Position numbers and translations under genes: made by a program. From Roseateles_B flavus (GTDB lineage: Bacteria > Pseudomonadota > Gammaproteobacteria > Burkholderiales > Burkholderiaceae_C), in NCBI RefSeq assembly GCF_039872765.1, contig NZ_JBDPZC010000007.1, positions 309,362 to 373,361 on the forward strand: a stretch of 64,000 nucleotides of DNA. Direction: 5' to 3'. A model generated the notes under the pieces. The model saw only the letters and a program-made list of their open reading frames with translations. It was not told the origin of the DNA and searched no databases. Shown piece after piece: positions 51,302 to 58,911 of this stretch (position 1 is the stretch's first letter; each line of letters opens with the position of its first letter).

Positions 51302-51928
51302 ATGAAGAACATCGTGATCCTGATCAGTGGCCGGGGCTCCAATATGGAGGCCATGGTCAAGGCCTGTGCCGCCGAAGGCTGGCCGGCCCGCATTGCCGCC
51401 GTGATCAGCAACCGCCCGGACGCCGCCGGCCTGCAGTTCGCGGCATCGCAGGGCGTGGCCACCGCCGTGGTGGACCACAAGGCCTTCCCCGATCGGGAGT
51501 CCTTCGATGCCGAGCTGGCCCGGGTCATCGACGGCTTCATGCCCGACCTGGTCGTGCTGGCCGGCTTCATGCGCATCCTCACGCCTGGCTTCACCCGGCA
51601 TTACGAGGGGCGCATGCTCAATGTCCACCCCTCGCTGCTGCCGGCCTTCCCGGGCCTGCACACACATGAGCGCGCCATCGAGGCGGGCTGCCGCTTCGCC
51701 GGGGCCACCGTGCATTTCGTGACCGCCGAGCTGGACCACGGACCCATGGTCGCCCAGGCCGTGGTGCCGGTGCTGGACGGCGACGACGCCGCCGCCCTGG
51801 CCGCTCGCGTGCTCAAGCTGGAGCACCGCATGTACCCGGCCGCCGTGCGCTGGTTCGTCAGCGGGCAGCTCGCGGTCGAGGGCGCGCGCGTGCGCCAGCT
51901 CGCGGGCGAGAGCCAGTCCTTCAGCTGA
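51302..51928 (+). CDS. purN: Phosphoribosylglycinamide formyltransferase PurN
   Basis: PurN transfers the formyl group from 10-formyl-tetrahydrofolate to GAR in purine synthesis. The 208-residue protein has SGRGSNM near the N-terminus and the catalytic triad Asn-107, His-109 (NVHPSLLPAF) and Asp-145 (LDHGP). It is convergent with the DUF1345 gene, 18 bases away. Confidence 0.96.
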   Translation: MKNIVILISGRGSNMEAMVKACAAEGWPARIAAVISNRPDAAGLQFAASQGVATAVVDHKAFPDRESFDAELARVIDGFMPDLVVLAGFMRILTPGFTRHYEGRMLNVHPSLLPAFPGLHTHERAIEAGCRFAGATVHFVTAELDHGPMVAQAVVPVLDGDDAAALAARVLKLEHRMYPAAVRWFVSGQLAVEGARVRQLAGESQSFS

Positions 51929-51946
51929 GCCGCGGTTTCAGCGGCT

Positions 51947-52603
51947 TCAGGCCACCAGGCTGGCCAGCAGATTGATGGACAGGGCCAGCACTCCCGTATT
52001 GAACACGAAGGACAGCAGGGCCTGGATGGTCACCAGCCGGCGCATGGGGCGCGAGCTGATCACCACGTCCGAGGTCTGCGAGGTGGCGGCCAGGGTGATG
52101 GAGAAGTACAGGAAATCCCAGTAGTCCAGGTCCTTGTTCTCGCCCGGGAACTCCAGGCCGTGCGGTGCCGTGCCACCGCGGTGGTAGAGCTGCGAATAGG
52201 CCAGCGAGAACTCGATGGGCAGCAGCAGCCAGGTGCCCGCCACCGTGGACAGCGCCAGCAGCAGATAGGGCCAGCCCGCCACCACATTGGCCCCATGGCG
52301 CACCTGACTCATCTCCGTGACCAGGGCGGCCAGGATGGCCAGGGCGCCTGCCACGGCCAGCATCAGCATCACCGGCACGCCGTCGCCCATGCCCAGGGCC
52401 CGGCGCTTCAGCTGGCGGGCATCCGCCCGGCCCATCATCACCAGCACCAGCAGCACATAGGTCCAGACGCCGGCGTTCCAGCCCAGCAGCAGGCGGGTGA
52501 CCAGGGGCAGTGGCGTGGGCCACAGCACGGCCAGCATCGCGCCCAGCCCCAGGCCGATCAGGACGCGCGGGCGCCAGGGCACTCTCGGGTGGTGGCTGCT
52601 CAT
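51947..52603 (-). CDS. DUF1345 family membrane protein
   Basis: The 218-residue protein has five or six hydrophobic helices and the family signature YWDFLYFSITLAATSQTSDV near residues 160-180. DUF1345 proteins are uncharacterised. The conserved TSQTSD segment recalls, but does not prove, an ion-channel-like loop. The start overlaps the DUF1653 stop by 4 nt (ATGA). Confidence 0.9.
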   Translation of the reverse strand: MSSHHPRVPWRPRVLIGLGLGAMLAVLWPTPLPLVTRLLLGWNAGVWTYVLLVLVMMGRADARQLKRRALGMGDGVPVMLMLAVAGALAILAALVTEMSQVRHGANVVAGWPYLLLALSTVAGTWLLLPIEFSLAYSQLYHRGGTAPHGLEFPGENKDLDYWDFLYFSITLAATSQTSDVVISSRPMRRLVTIQALLSFVFNTGVLALSINLLASLVA

Positions 52604-52842
52604 TCGCCAATCAGCACGAAGCGGGGCTTCATCTGGCCATCGACTTCCAGGTGCTCGAAGAACATGGCATGGGGCCGCACCCACAGGCCGGTGTTGTTGT
52701 AGAGCGGGCGGTACAGCACCAGGACCTCCTCGGTCTCGCTGTGGCGCACGGCGCCCAGGACCTCGTAGTCCTGCCCCTTGTAGTGGCGGTAGCGGCCCGG
52801 GGGCGTAGGGGGCAGGGGAGCGGGTTCGGGCTTGGTGTTCAT
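52600..52842 (-). CDS. DUF1653 family protein
   Basis: The 80-residue protein contains RYRHYKGQDYEVLGAVRHSE and VLYRPLYN, the DUF1653 signature of a small SH3-like beta barrel. The function is unknown. It is translationally coupled to the DUF1345 membrane protein and diverges from rsmB with 66 bases between starts. Confidence 0.9.
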   Translation of the reverse strand: MNTKPEPAPLPPTPPGRYRHYKGQDYEVLGAVRHSETEEVLVLYRPLYNNTGLWVRPHAMFFEHLEVDGQMKPRFVLIGE

Positions 52843-52908
52843 GGCAGGATCCTTTGGAGGCGGCGCCCGGGGGGCGGCGGCGGTCTTCGGGCCTGGGATA
52901 ATCCGGCG

Positions 52909-54171
52909 ATGCATCCTAATGCCCTTCTCGACCTCTGCACCGAACTGCTGCGTTCGGTCCTCAAGTTCGACGCGCCCGCTGACGGCGTCGTCTCCGCCTT
53001 CTTCCGCAAGAACAAGGCCCTGGGTCAGCGCGAGCGCCATGCCCTGGCCGAAACCACTTATGCCGTGCTGCGCCAGAAGCCCCTGCTGCAAAGCCTGGCC
53101 CAGTCGGGCGCCGGCCCGCTGGAGCGCCGCCTGGCCATCCTCGCCTGGGCGGGCGGGGAGGCCGGCCTCAAGGGCGCGCTGAAGCCTCAGGAACAGGAGT
53201 GGCTGAAGCAGGTCCGCCAGGTGGATGTTGCGAGCCTGGCGCCCAAGCTGCGCCACAACATGCCCGAGTGGCTGGCCGAGCCCCTGCTGGCACGCCTGGG
53301 CGAGACCGAGTTCTGGGCCCTGGCGGCCTCCATGAGCGAGGGCGCAGCGCTGGACCTGCGCGTCAACACGCTCAAGGCCAAGCGCGAGGAGGTGCAGGCC
53401 CAGCTGAAGGCGGCCGGCATCGCGGCGGAGCCCATGCCCTATTCGCCCTGGGGCCTGCGCGTGCAGGGCAAGCCCGCCCTGAACAAGCTGGAGGCCTTCA
53501 CCAGCGGCGCCCTGGAGGTGCAGGACGAGGGCAGCCAGCTGCTGGCCCTGGCCCTGGATGCCAAGCGCAGCGAGATGGTGGTGGACTTCTGCGCCGGGGC
53601 TGGCGGCAAGACGCTCGCCCTGGGCGCCGCCATGCGCAACACGGGCCGCCTCTATGCCTTCGACGTCTCCGGCCACCGGCTGGAATCGCTGAAGCCGCGC
53701 CTGGCGCGCAGCGGCCTGTCCAACGTCTACCCTGCTCAGATCGCCCATGAGCGCGATGACCGCATCAAGCGTCTGGCCGGCAAGATCGACCGCGTGCTGG
53801 TGGACGCGCCCTGTTCGGGCCTGGGCACCCTGCGCCGCAACCCGGACCTGAAGTGGCGCCAGTCGCCCCAGGCCGTGGTGGAACTGCAGGCCAAGCAGAA
53901 GGCCATCCTGGACAGCGCCGCCCGCCTGCTCAAGCCGGGCGGCCGCCTGGTCTACGCCACCTGCAGCCTGCTGGACGCCGAGAACGAAGTCATCGCCCAG
54001 GCCTTCAGCGAGGCCCACCCGGACTTCCAGCCGCTGGACGCCGCCGCCGTGCTGGAAAAGGCCCATGTGGCGCAGGCCGCGAGTCTGTGCGAGCAGGGCT
54101 TCATCCGGCTGTGGCCGCATCGCCACCAGGTGGACGGCTTCTTTGCCGCCATTTGGGAACGCAAGGCCTGA
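52909..54171 (+). CDS. rsmB: RsmB/NOP-family rRNA (cytosine-C5) methyltransferase
   Basis: The 420-residue protein methylates C5 of a cytosine, probably 16S C967. The N-terminal NusB-like helical part is followed by the methyltransferase: VVDFCAGAGGKTLALGA (SAM), VDAPCSGLGTLRRNPD (motif IV Cys) and VYATCSLLDAENE (motif VI nucleophile Cys). The order and the PC/TC pair are those of the RsmB/F (NOP2) group. Assignment to RsmB rather than another member is moderately sure. Confidence 0.88.
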   Translation: MHPNALLDLCTELLRSVLKFDAPADGVVSAFFRKNKALGQRERHALAETTYAVLRQKPLLQSLAQSGAGPLERRLAILAWAGGEAGLKGALKPQEQEWLKQVRQVDVASLAPKLRHNMPEWLAEPLLARLGETEFWALAASMSEGAALDLRVNTLKAKREEVQAQLKAAGIAAEPMPYSPWGLRVQGKPALNKLEAFTSGALEVQDEGSQLLALALDAKRSEMVVDFCAGAGGKTLALGAAMRNTGRLYAFDVSGHRLESLKPRLARSGLSNVYPAQIAHERDDRIKRLAGKIDRVLVDAPCSGLGTLRRNPDLKWRQSPQAVVELQAKQKAILDSAARLLKPGGRLVYATCSLLDAENEVIAQAFSEAHPDFQPLDAAAVLEKAHVAQAASLCEQGFIRLWPHRHQVDGFFAAIWERKA

Positions 54172-54234
54172 GCGGCCCGGGCGGTCCTCGCACGGCACGC
54201 AAAAGCGCCAATATGGCGCGCCGCTGCCTGAGCG

Positions 54235-54278
54235 CTAGATCTAGATCAAGAGGTGTTTTAGGGCGCCTCACCTACAAT
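54235..54278 (+). promoter_or_regulatory. Palindrome and -10 box upstream of the desaturase gene
   Basis: CTAGATCTAG (54235-54244) is a perfect palindrome within a TAGATC direct repeat, and TACAAT (54273-54278) is a likely -10 element. Desaturase genes are often controlled by lipid-sensing repressors, so an operator role is reasonable but unproven. Confidence 0.45.
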
Positions 54279-54334
54279 CGAGTCGCTTTTTGACATCTCC
54301 ATGACGCTTCTCAATGAGGCAGAGGTCGGACTGA

Positions 54335-55558
54335 ATGAATGAATTGATTTTCGTGCGCGACGTGCTCGTCAACTGGCTGAGCGAAGGCCTGACGGGTGCC
54401 AGCCTGTGGCAGGTCGTGCTCTACACGCTGGTGGTGACCCACATCACCATCGCCGCCGTGACCATCTTCCTGCACCGCACTCAGGCGCACCGTGCCCTGG
54501 ACCTGGGGCCCATCCCCTCGCACTTCTTCCGCTTCTGGCTCTGGCTGACCACGGGCATGGTCACCAAGGAATGGGTGGCCATCCACCGCAAGCACCACGC
54601 CAAGTGCGAGACCGAGGACGACCCGCACAGCCCGGTCACCCGCGGCATCGACACCGTGCTGCTGCGCGGCTCCGAGCTCTACCGCGCCGAAGCGAAGAAC
54701 CAGGAGACGCTGGAGAAGTACAGCCACGGCGTGCCTGATGACTGGATCGAGCGCAATCTGTACAGCCGCTACAGCTGGCAGGGCGTGGCCCTGATGATGA
54801 TCATCAACCTGGCCCTGTTCGGTGCCCTGGGCGCGACCGTCTGGGCCATCCAGATGGTGTGGATCCCCATCTGGGCCGCCGGCGTGATCAACGGCCTGGG
54901 CCACTACTGGGGCTATCGCAACTTCGAAGCCCAGGATGCCTCGACCAATATCTCGCCCTGGGGCCTGATCATTGGCGGCGAAGAGCTGCACAACAACCAC
55001 CACACCTACCCGACCTCGGCCAAGTTCTCGGTCAAGCCCTTCGAGTTCGACATCGGCTGGGGCTATATCCGCGCCATGGAGATCATCGGCTGGGCCAAGG
55101 TCCGCAAGACCGCGCCGCAGCTGAAGCTGGGTGAGCTCAAGGCCGAAGCCGACAAGGCCACGCTGGAAGCCATCATCGCCAACCGCTACGAGATCATGGC
55201 CAGCTACGGCCGCAACCTGAAGGCCGCCTGCGCCATCGAACTGGCCCGCCTGAAGGCCCAGGGCGAGCAGCACAGCGCCAAGTGGCAGCAGTTCAAGCAG
55301 GCCAAGCGCTGGCTGCACCGCGATGCCGACCGCATCCCGCAGGCCTTCCATGGCGACATCGAAGGGGCCCGCGCCGCCTCGCCCGCCCTGGACAAGCTGC
55401 TGACCATGCGCGAAGAGCTGCGCCAGCTGTGGACCCGGACCAATGTCTCTGCCGAGCAGCTGGTGCGCGACCTCCAGGTCTGGTGCCAGAAGGCTGAGGA
55501 GAGCGGCATTGCCGAGCTGCGCAGCTTCTCACTGCACCTGCGCGCTGCCCGCGCCTGA
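54335..55558 (+). CDS. Acyl-lipid fatty acid desaturase (delta-9 type)
   Basis: The 407-residue membrane di-iron enzyme has three histidine boxes: HRTQAH (47-52), HRKHH (84-88) and HNNHH (219-223). Hydrophobic segments lie at about 25-47, 150-175 and nearby. It introduces a double bond into membrane lipid acyl chains and would help at low temperature. The C-terminal about 150 residues are a soluble helical extension beyond the catalytic core. A 13-codon ATG frame at 54301 overlaps the start. Confidence 0.92.
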   Translation: MNELIFVRDVLVNWLSEGLTGASLWQVVLYTLVVTHITIAAVTIFLHRTQAHRALDLGPIPSHFFRFWLWLTTGMVTKEWVAIHRKHHAKCETEDDPHSPVTRGIDTVLLRGSELYRAEAKNQETLEKYSHGVPDDWIERNLYSRYSWQGVALMMIINLALFGALGATVWAIQMVWIPIWAAGVINGLGHYWGYRNFEAQDASTNISPWGLIIGGEELHNNHHTYPTSAKFSVKPFEFDIGWGYIRAMEIIGWAKVRKTAPQLKLGELKAEADKATLEAIIANRYEIMASYGRNLKAACAIELARLKAQGEQHSAKWQQFKQAKRWLHRDADRIPQAFHGDIEGARAASPALDKLLTMREELRQLWTRTNVSAEQLVRDLQVWCQKAEESGIAELRSFSLHLRAARA

Positions 55559-55608
55559 GTGTGTCCCGGGCTTGCGCCGGGGTTTCCCGACGTGAAGCCC
55601 AGGTAAGG

Positions 55609-55633
55609 AGCGCCCCTTGGAGGGCGCTTTTTT
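55609..55633 (+). terminator. Intrinsic terminator of the desaturase gene
   Basis: AGCGCCC, a 6-base loop and GGGCGCT run directly into TTTTT, 50 bases after the stop. Confidence 0.88.
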
Positions 55634-55771
55634 CATGGTCAGTCCATATACTGGTTTTCACTGGGTCGTCATCGCGAAGCCATGACGAGCGTTGAGTGCG
55701 AGGCGCCTGCCCACCGAGTCCGGTTCTGGGTGCGGATGCCTCAGGCGCAAACCATGAAAGAGGAGAAGACC

Positions 55772-56266
55772 ATGAAGCAGTGGAAGACAGGGCTGGTGGC
55801 CCTGATCGCGGGAGTGGGCATGGCAGGCGTGGCGCAGTCCGCCGAGCTGGACATGCATTTCCAGCCCCTGGACAAGTACCGCGACCTGGGTCGCACTGTC
55901 ACGGAGCGGGAAGACATCCAGAAGGCGCTGAGCGCCCATTTCGAGCGTCTGGCGGCGGAGCGCCTGCCGGCCGGACAGACGCTGCGGATCGATCTGCTGG
56001 AGATCAACCGGGCAGGCGAGATGGACTTCCGCCGCCGGCTGCCGGATGAGATCCGCGTGCTGCGCGAGATCACCTGGCCGCAGCTGGAGTTCAGCTATGT
56101 GCTGCTGGAGGGCGGCAGGGAGCTCAGGAGCGGCAAGGCCAGCCTCTCCGACATGAACTACCTCCACGGCAGCAGCGCCCGCTACAACGACGGCGACCCG
56201 CTGCGCTACGAGAAGCCCATGATCGACAAGTGGTTCGACACCGAGTTCGGCCGCAAGGCGCGCTGA
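55772..56266 (+). CDS. DUF3016 domain exported protein
   Basis: The 164-residue protein has a signal peptide (cleavage near SA at residue 24). Its domain contains TEREDIQKALSAHFERLAAE, LEINRAGEMDFRR and EKPMIDKWF, matching DUF3016. The function is unknown; it is probably periplasmic. GGAG six bases before ATG 55772 decides the start over an ATG at 55754. It is monocistronic with its own terminator. Confidence 0.87.
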   Translation: MKQWKTGLVALIAGVGMAGVAQSAELDMHFQPLDKYRDLGRTVTEREDIQKALSAHFERLAAERLPAGQTLRIDLLEINRAGEMDFRRRLPDEIRVLREITWPQLEFSYVLLEGGRELRSGKASLSDMNYLHGSSARYNDGDPLRYEKPMIDKWFDTEFGRKAR

Positions 56267-56291
56267 GTCCGGGCGCGCATCGAGCGCCCAT

Positions 56292-56327
56292 GAAAAAACC
56301 CGCCAGCTTGCGCTTGGCGGGTTTTTC
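56292..56327. terminator. Bidirectional intrinsic terminator
   Basis: A stem built on AACCCGCCA and TGGCGGGTT, with an A-run before and TTTTTCTTT after, lies between the convergent DUF3016 and rpmG genes and can serve both. Confidence 0.88.
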
Positions 56328-56350
56328 TTTGGGCTGCAAGCCGGGCTGAA

Positions 56351-56521
56351 TTACTTCAGCTTGATTTCCTTGTACAGGACGTGCTTGCGGGCCTTGGGGT
56401 CGAACTTCATGAATTCCAGCTTTTCGGGCGTGGTCTTCTTGTTCTTGTTCGTGGTGTAGAAATGACCGGTGCCGGCGGTGGATTCCAGCTTGATCTTTTC
56501 GCGTCCGCCTTTGGATGCCAT
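56351..56521 (-). CDS. rpmG: 50S ribosomal protein L33
   Basis: The 56-residue basic protein (MASKGGREKIKLESTAGTGH at the start, HVLYKEIKLK at the end) is L33. It has no cysteines, so it is the zinc-independent C-minus form. It follows rpmB by 31 bases in the conserved rpmB-rpmG order. Confidence 0.97.
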   Translation of the reverse strand: MASKGGREKIKLESTAGTGHFYTTNKNKKTTPEKLEFMKFDPKARKHVLYKEIKLK

Positions 56522-56552
56522 GTTGTTGCTCCTTGGTGCTTAGTGGATCAGA

Positions 56553-56786
56553 TCAGAGCTCGCCCTTGGCGCGCAGATCAGCGACGACTTGTTCGATACC
56601 GACCTTGTCGATCAGACGCAGAGCGGCATTGCTCACGCGCAGACGCACCCAGCGGTTTTCGGTTTCCAGCCAGAAACGACGGTACTGCAGGTTGGGCAGG
56701 AAACGACGCTTGGTTTTGTTGTTGGCGTGGGAAACATTGTTGCCCACCATGGGCTTCTTGCCCGTGACTTGACAGACGCGTGCCAT
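56553..56786 (-). CDS. rpmB: 50S ribosomal protein L28
   Basis: The 77-residue protein MARVCQVTGKKPMVGNNVSH to VVADLRAKGEL is a standard proteobacterial L28. Of the zinc-binding cysteines only Cys-5 remains. It leads the rpmB-rpmG operon. Confidence 0.97.
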   Translation of the reverse strand: MARVCQVTGKKPMVGNNVSHANNKTKRRFLPNLQYRRFWLETENRWVRLRVSNAALRLIDKVGIEQVVADLRAKGEL

Positions 56787-56944
56787 GACGCTTCTCCGGT
56801 TCGAATTTCTTTACCAGATGCCAAGGCCTGGTTTCTCCAGACCCTGACATCCCATTGACCGCTCTATGCCTGCTAAACCCACGAACTCACGCAAGGTGTG
56901 CTCGCAGGGGCGATCCATCCGGCAGGCAAGCCAAAGACTATAGC

Positions 56945-56973
56945 TGAAAAAGAGACAGCCGCCCAGGGGCGGC
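56945..56973 (-). terminator. Intrinsic terminator of trxB
   Basis: On the minus strand, GCCGCCC, a 2-base loop and GGGCGGC are followed by TGTCTCTTTTT, 72 bases after the trxB stop. Identical 11-base repeats (AGCTGAAAAAG on the plus strand, 56942-56952 and 56981-56991) flank the hairpin. Confidence 0.8.
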
Positions 56974-57044
56974 CGTTTCGAGCTGAAAAAGTGGCGGCGT
57001 GGCGCAGGGCAGGGGCAGGGCCTGCGTACCGGCACCGGCGCCGG

Positions 57045-58001
57045 TCAGCCTTGTGCCTGCTCCAGATAGCGCTGAGCGTCCAGCGCGGCCATGCAGCCAG
57101 TGCCGGCGCTGGTGATGGCCTGGCGGTAGACGTGGTCCTGCACGTCGCCGGCCGCGAAGACACCCGGCACGCTGGTCATGGTGGCGAAGCCATTCAGGCC
57201 GCTGCGGGTGATGAGGTAGCCGTCCTTCATCTCCAGCTGGCCCTTGAAGATGTCCGTGTTGGGCTGGTGGCCGATGGCGATGAAGCAACCGTGCAGCGGG
57301 ATGTCCTTGGTGGCGCCGTTCTCGTGCTTCACGCGCACGCCGGTGACGCCGCTCTGGTCGCCCAGCACCTCGTCCAACGTGTGGAAGACATGCAGCTCGA
57401 TCTTGCCCGCGGCCACCTTTTCCATCAGCTTGTCCACGAGGATGGGCTCGGCGCGGAACTTGTCGCGACGGTGGATCAGGTGCACCTTGCTGGCGATGTT
57501 GGAGAGGTACAGCGCCTCCTCGACGGCCGTGTTGCCTCCGCCCACCACGCACACGTCCTGGCCGCGGTAGAAGAAGCCGTCGCAGGTGGCGCAGGCGCTG
57601 ACGCCTCGGCCCGAGAACGCTTCCTCGGAAGGCAGGCCCAGGTACTTGGCCGAGGCGCCGGTGGCGATGATCAGGGCGTCGCAGGTGTAGCTGCCGCTGT
57701 CACCCTTCAGCAGGAAGGGGCGCTGGGAGAAGTCGACCGTGTTGATGTGGTCGAAGACGATCTCGGTCTGGAAGCGCTCGGCGTGCTGCTGGAATCGCTG
57801 CATCAGTTCCGGGCCTTGCACGCCCATGACGTCGGCCGGCCAGTTGTCGACCTCGGTGGTCGTCATCAGCTGGCCGCCCTGGGCCATGCCGGTGATCAGC
57901 AGCGGCTTGAGGTTGGCACGCGCGGCGTAGATGGCAGCCGTGAAACCGGCGGGGCCGGAGCCCAGGATCAGCAACTGGGTGTGGCGGGTGTTTTGAGTCA
58001 T
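57045..58001 (-). CDS. trxB: Thioredoxin-disulfide reductase
   Basis: The 318-residue flavoenzyme has the FAD motif GSGPAGFTAAIYA (14-26), the redox-active CATC (Cys-137, Cys-140), the NADPH motif VVGGGNTAVEEALYL and the C-terminal GVFAAGDVQD. It reduces thioredoxin with NADPH in the cytosol. It diverges from the Crp-type regulator gene, with 169 bases between them. Confidence 0.97.
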   Translation of the reverse strand: MTQNTRHTQLLILGSGPAGFTAAIYAARANLKPLLITGMAQGGQLMTTTEVDNWPADVMGVQGPELMQRFQQHAERFQTEIVFDHINTVDFSQRPFLLKGDSGSYTCDALIIATGASAKYLGLPSEEAFSGRGVSACATCDGFFYRGQDVCVVGGGNTAVEEALYLSNIASKVHLIHRRDKFRAEPILVDKLMEKVAAGKIELHVFHTLDEVLGDQSGVTGVRVKHENGATKDIPLHGCFIAIGHQPNTDIFKGQLEMKDGYLITRSGLNGFATMTSVPGVFAAGDVQDHVYRQAITSAGTGCMAALDAQRYLEQAQG

Positions 58002-58170
58002 GGCTTCTCAGCTGGGGTTGCAGTCAGGACACACAAGGGGACAAGGTTTTACGATTCATGCCAAACCCTATGGAGGCACGTGACTTAATTGGCACAATGC
58101 AGCCATTCTAGGGAAGTCAAGCGGCGCCAGCCTGACGCCACCCCAATGACCACAGCTTAGGAGCTCATTC

Positions 58171-58836
58171 ATGGCCATGCTGTCCAATCTGGACCTGATT
58201 CGTCGCGTGCCCTTGTTCTCGTTGCTGACGACTGACCAGGCGCAGTCGATCGCAGACAGCGTGATCAAGCGTCGCTTCAAGCGCGGCGAGGTGGTGGTGG
58301 AGCAGGGCACCAAGTCCAACGCGCTGTTCATTCTGCTGAACGGCCGGGCCCGTGTGTTGACGGCTGACAACCGCGGCCGTGAAGTCATCCTCGCCGTGCT
58401 GCAGAACGGCGACTACGTCGGCGAGATGAGCCTGATCGACGGTGAGCCCCATTCCGCCACCGTGCGCGCCGAGGTCCAGACCGACATGCTGGTGCTGGGC
58501 CGCAATGAATTCGCCCGCTGCCTGCCCGAGAGCAGCAGCCTGTCCTACGGCATCCTGCGCGGCCTGGTGGCCCGGCTGCGCAATGCGGACCGCCAGATCG
58601 AGTCCCTGGCTCTGCTGGACGTCTACGGCCGCGTGGCCCGCACCCTGCTGGACATGTCCGAAGAGGACAAGGGCATCAAGATCATCCGCGGCAAGGTCTC
58701 GCGCCAGGACATGGCCAAGGTGGTCGGTGCTTCCCGCGAGATGGTCAGCCGCGTGATGAAGGACCTGGAAGACCGCGGCGTCATCGAGACCCTGGAGAAC
58801 GGCTCCGTGGTCATCAAGGAACGTCTGCACGACTGA
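58171..58836 (+). CDS. Crp/Fnr-family transcriptional regulator
   Basis: The 221-residue protein has a cyclic-nucleotide-binding fold (about 10-125: GEMSLIDGEPHSATVRA resembles the phosphate-binding cassette) and a Crp-type winged helix (SRQDMAKVVGASREMVSRVM). It has no FNR-type cysteine cluster, so it is not an oxygen-sensing FNR. The ligand is uncertain: the cassette retains Gly-Glu but the usual cAMP-contact Arg-Ser pair reads HSA. TAGGAG seven bases before ATG 58171 decides the start. Confidence 0.93.
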   Translation: MAMLSNLDLIRRVPLFSLLTTDQAQSIADSVIKRRFKRGEVVVEQGTKSNALFILLNGRARVLTADNRGREVILAVLQNGDYVGEMSLIDGEPHSATVRAEVQTDMLVLGRNEFARCLPESSSLSYGILRGLVARLRNADRQIESLALLDVYGRVARTLLDMSEEDKGIKIIRGKVSRQDMAKVVGASREMVSRVMKDLEDRGVIETLENGSVVIKERLHD

Positions 58837-58911
58837 TCCGGCTGCGGATCCTGTTTCAGATGCCGGCCCGGTGCGGCTGGCTGACTGCATTTCCTGGGCC
58901 ACAATCGCAGG

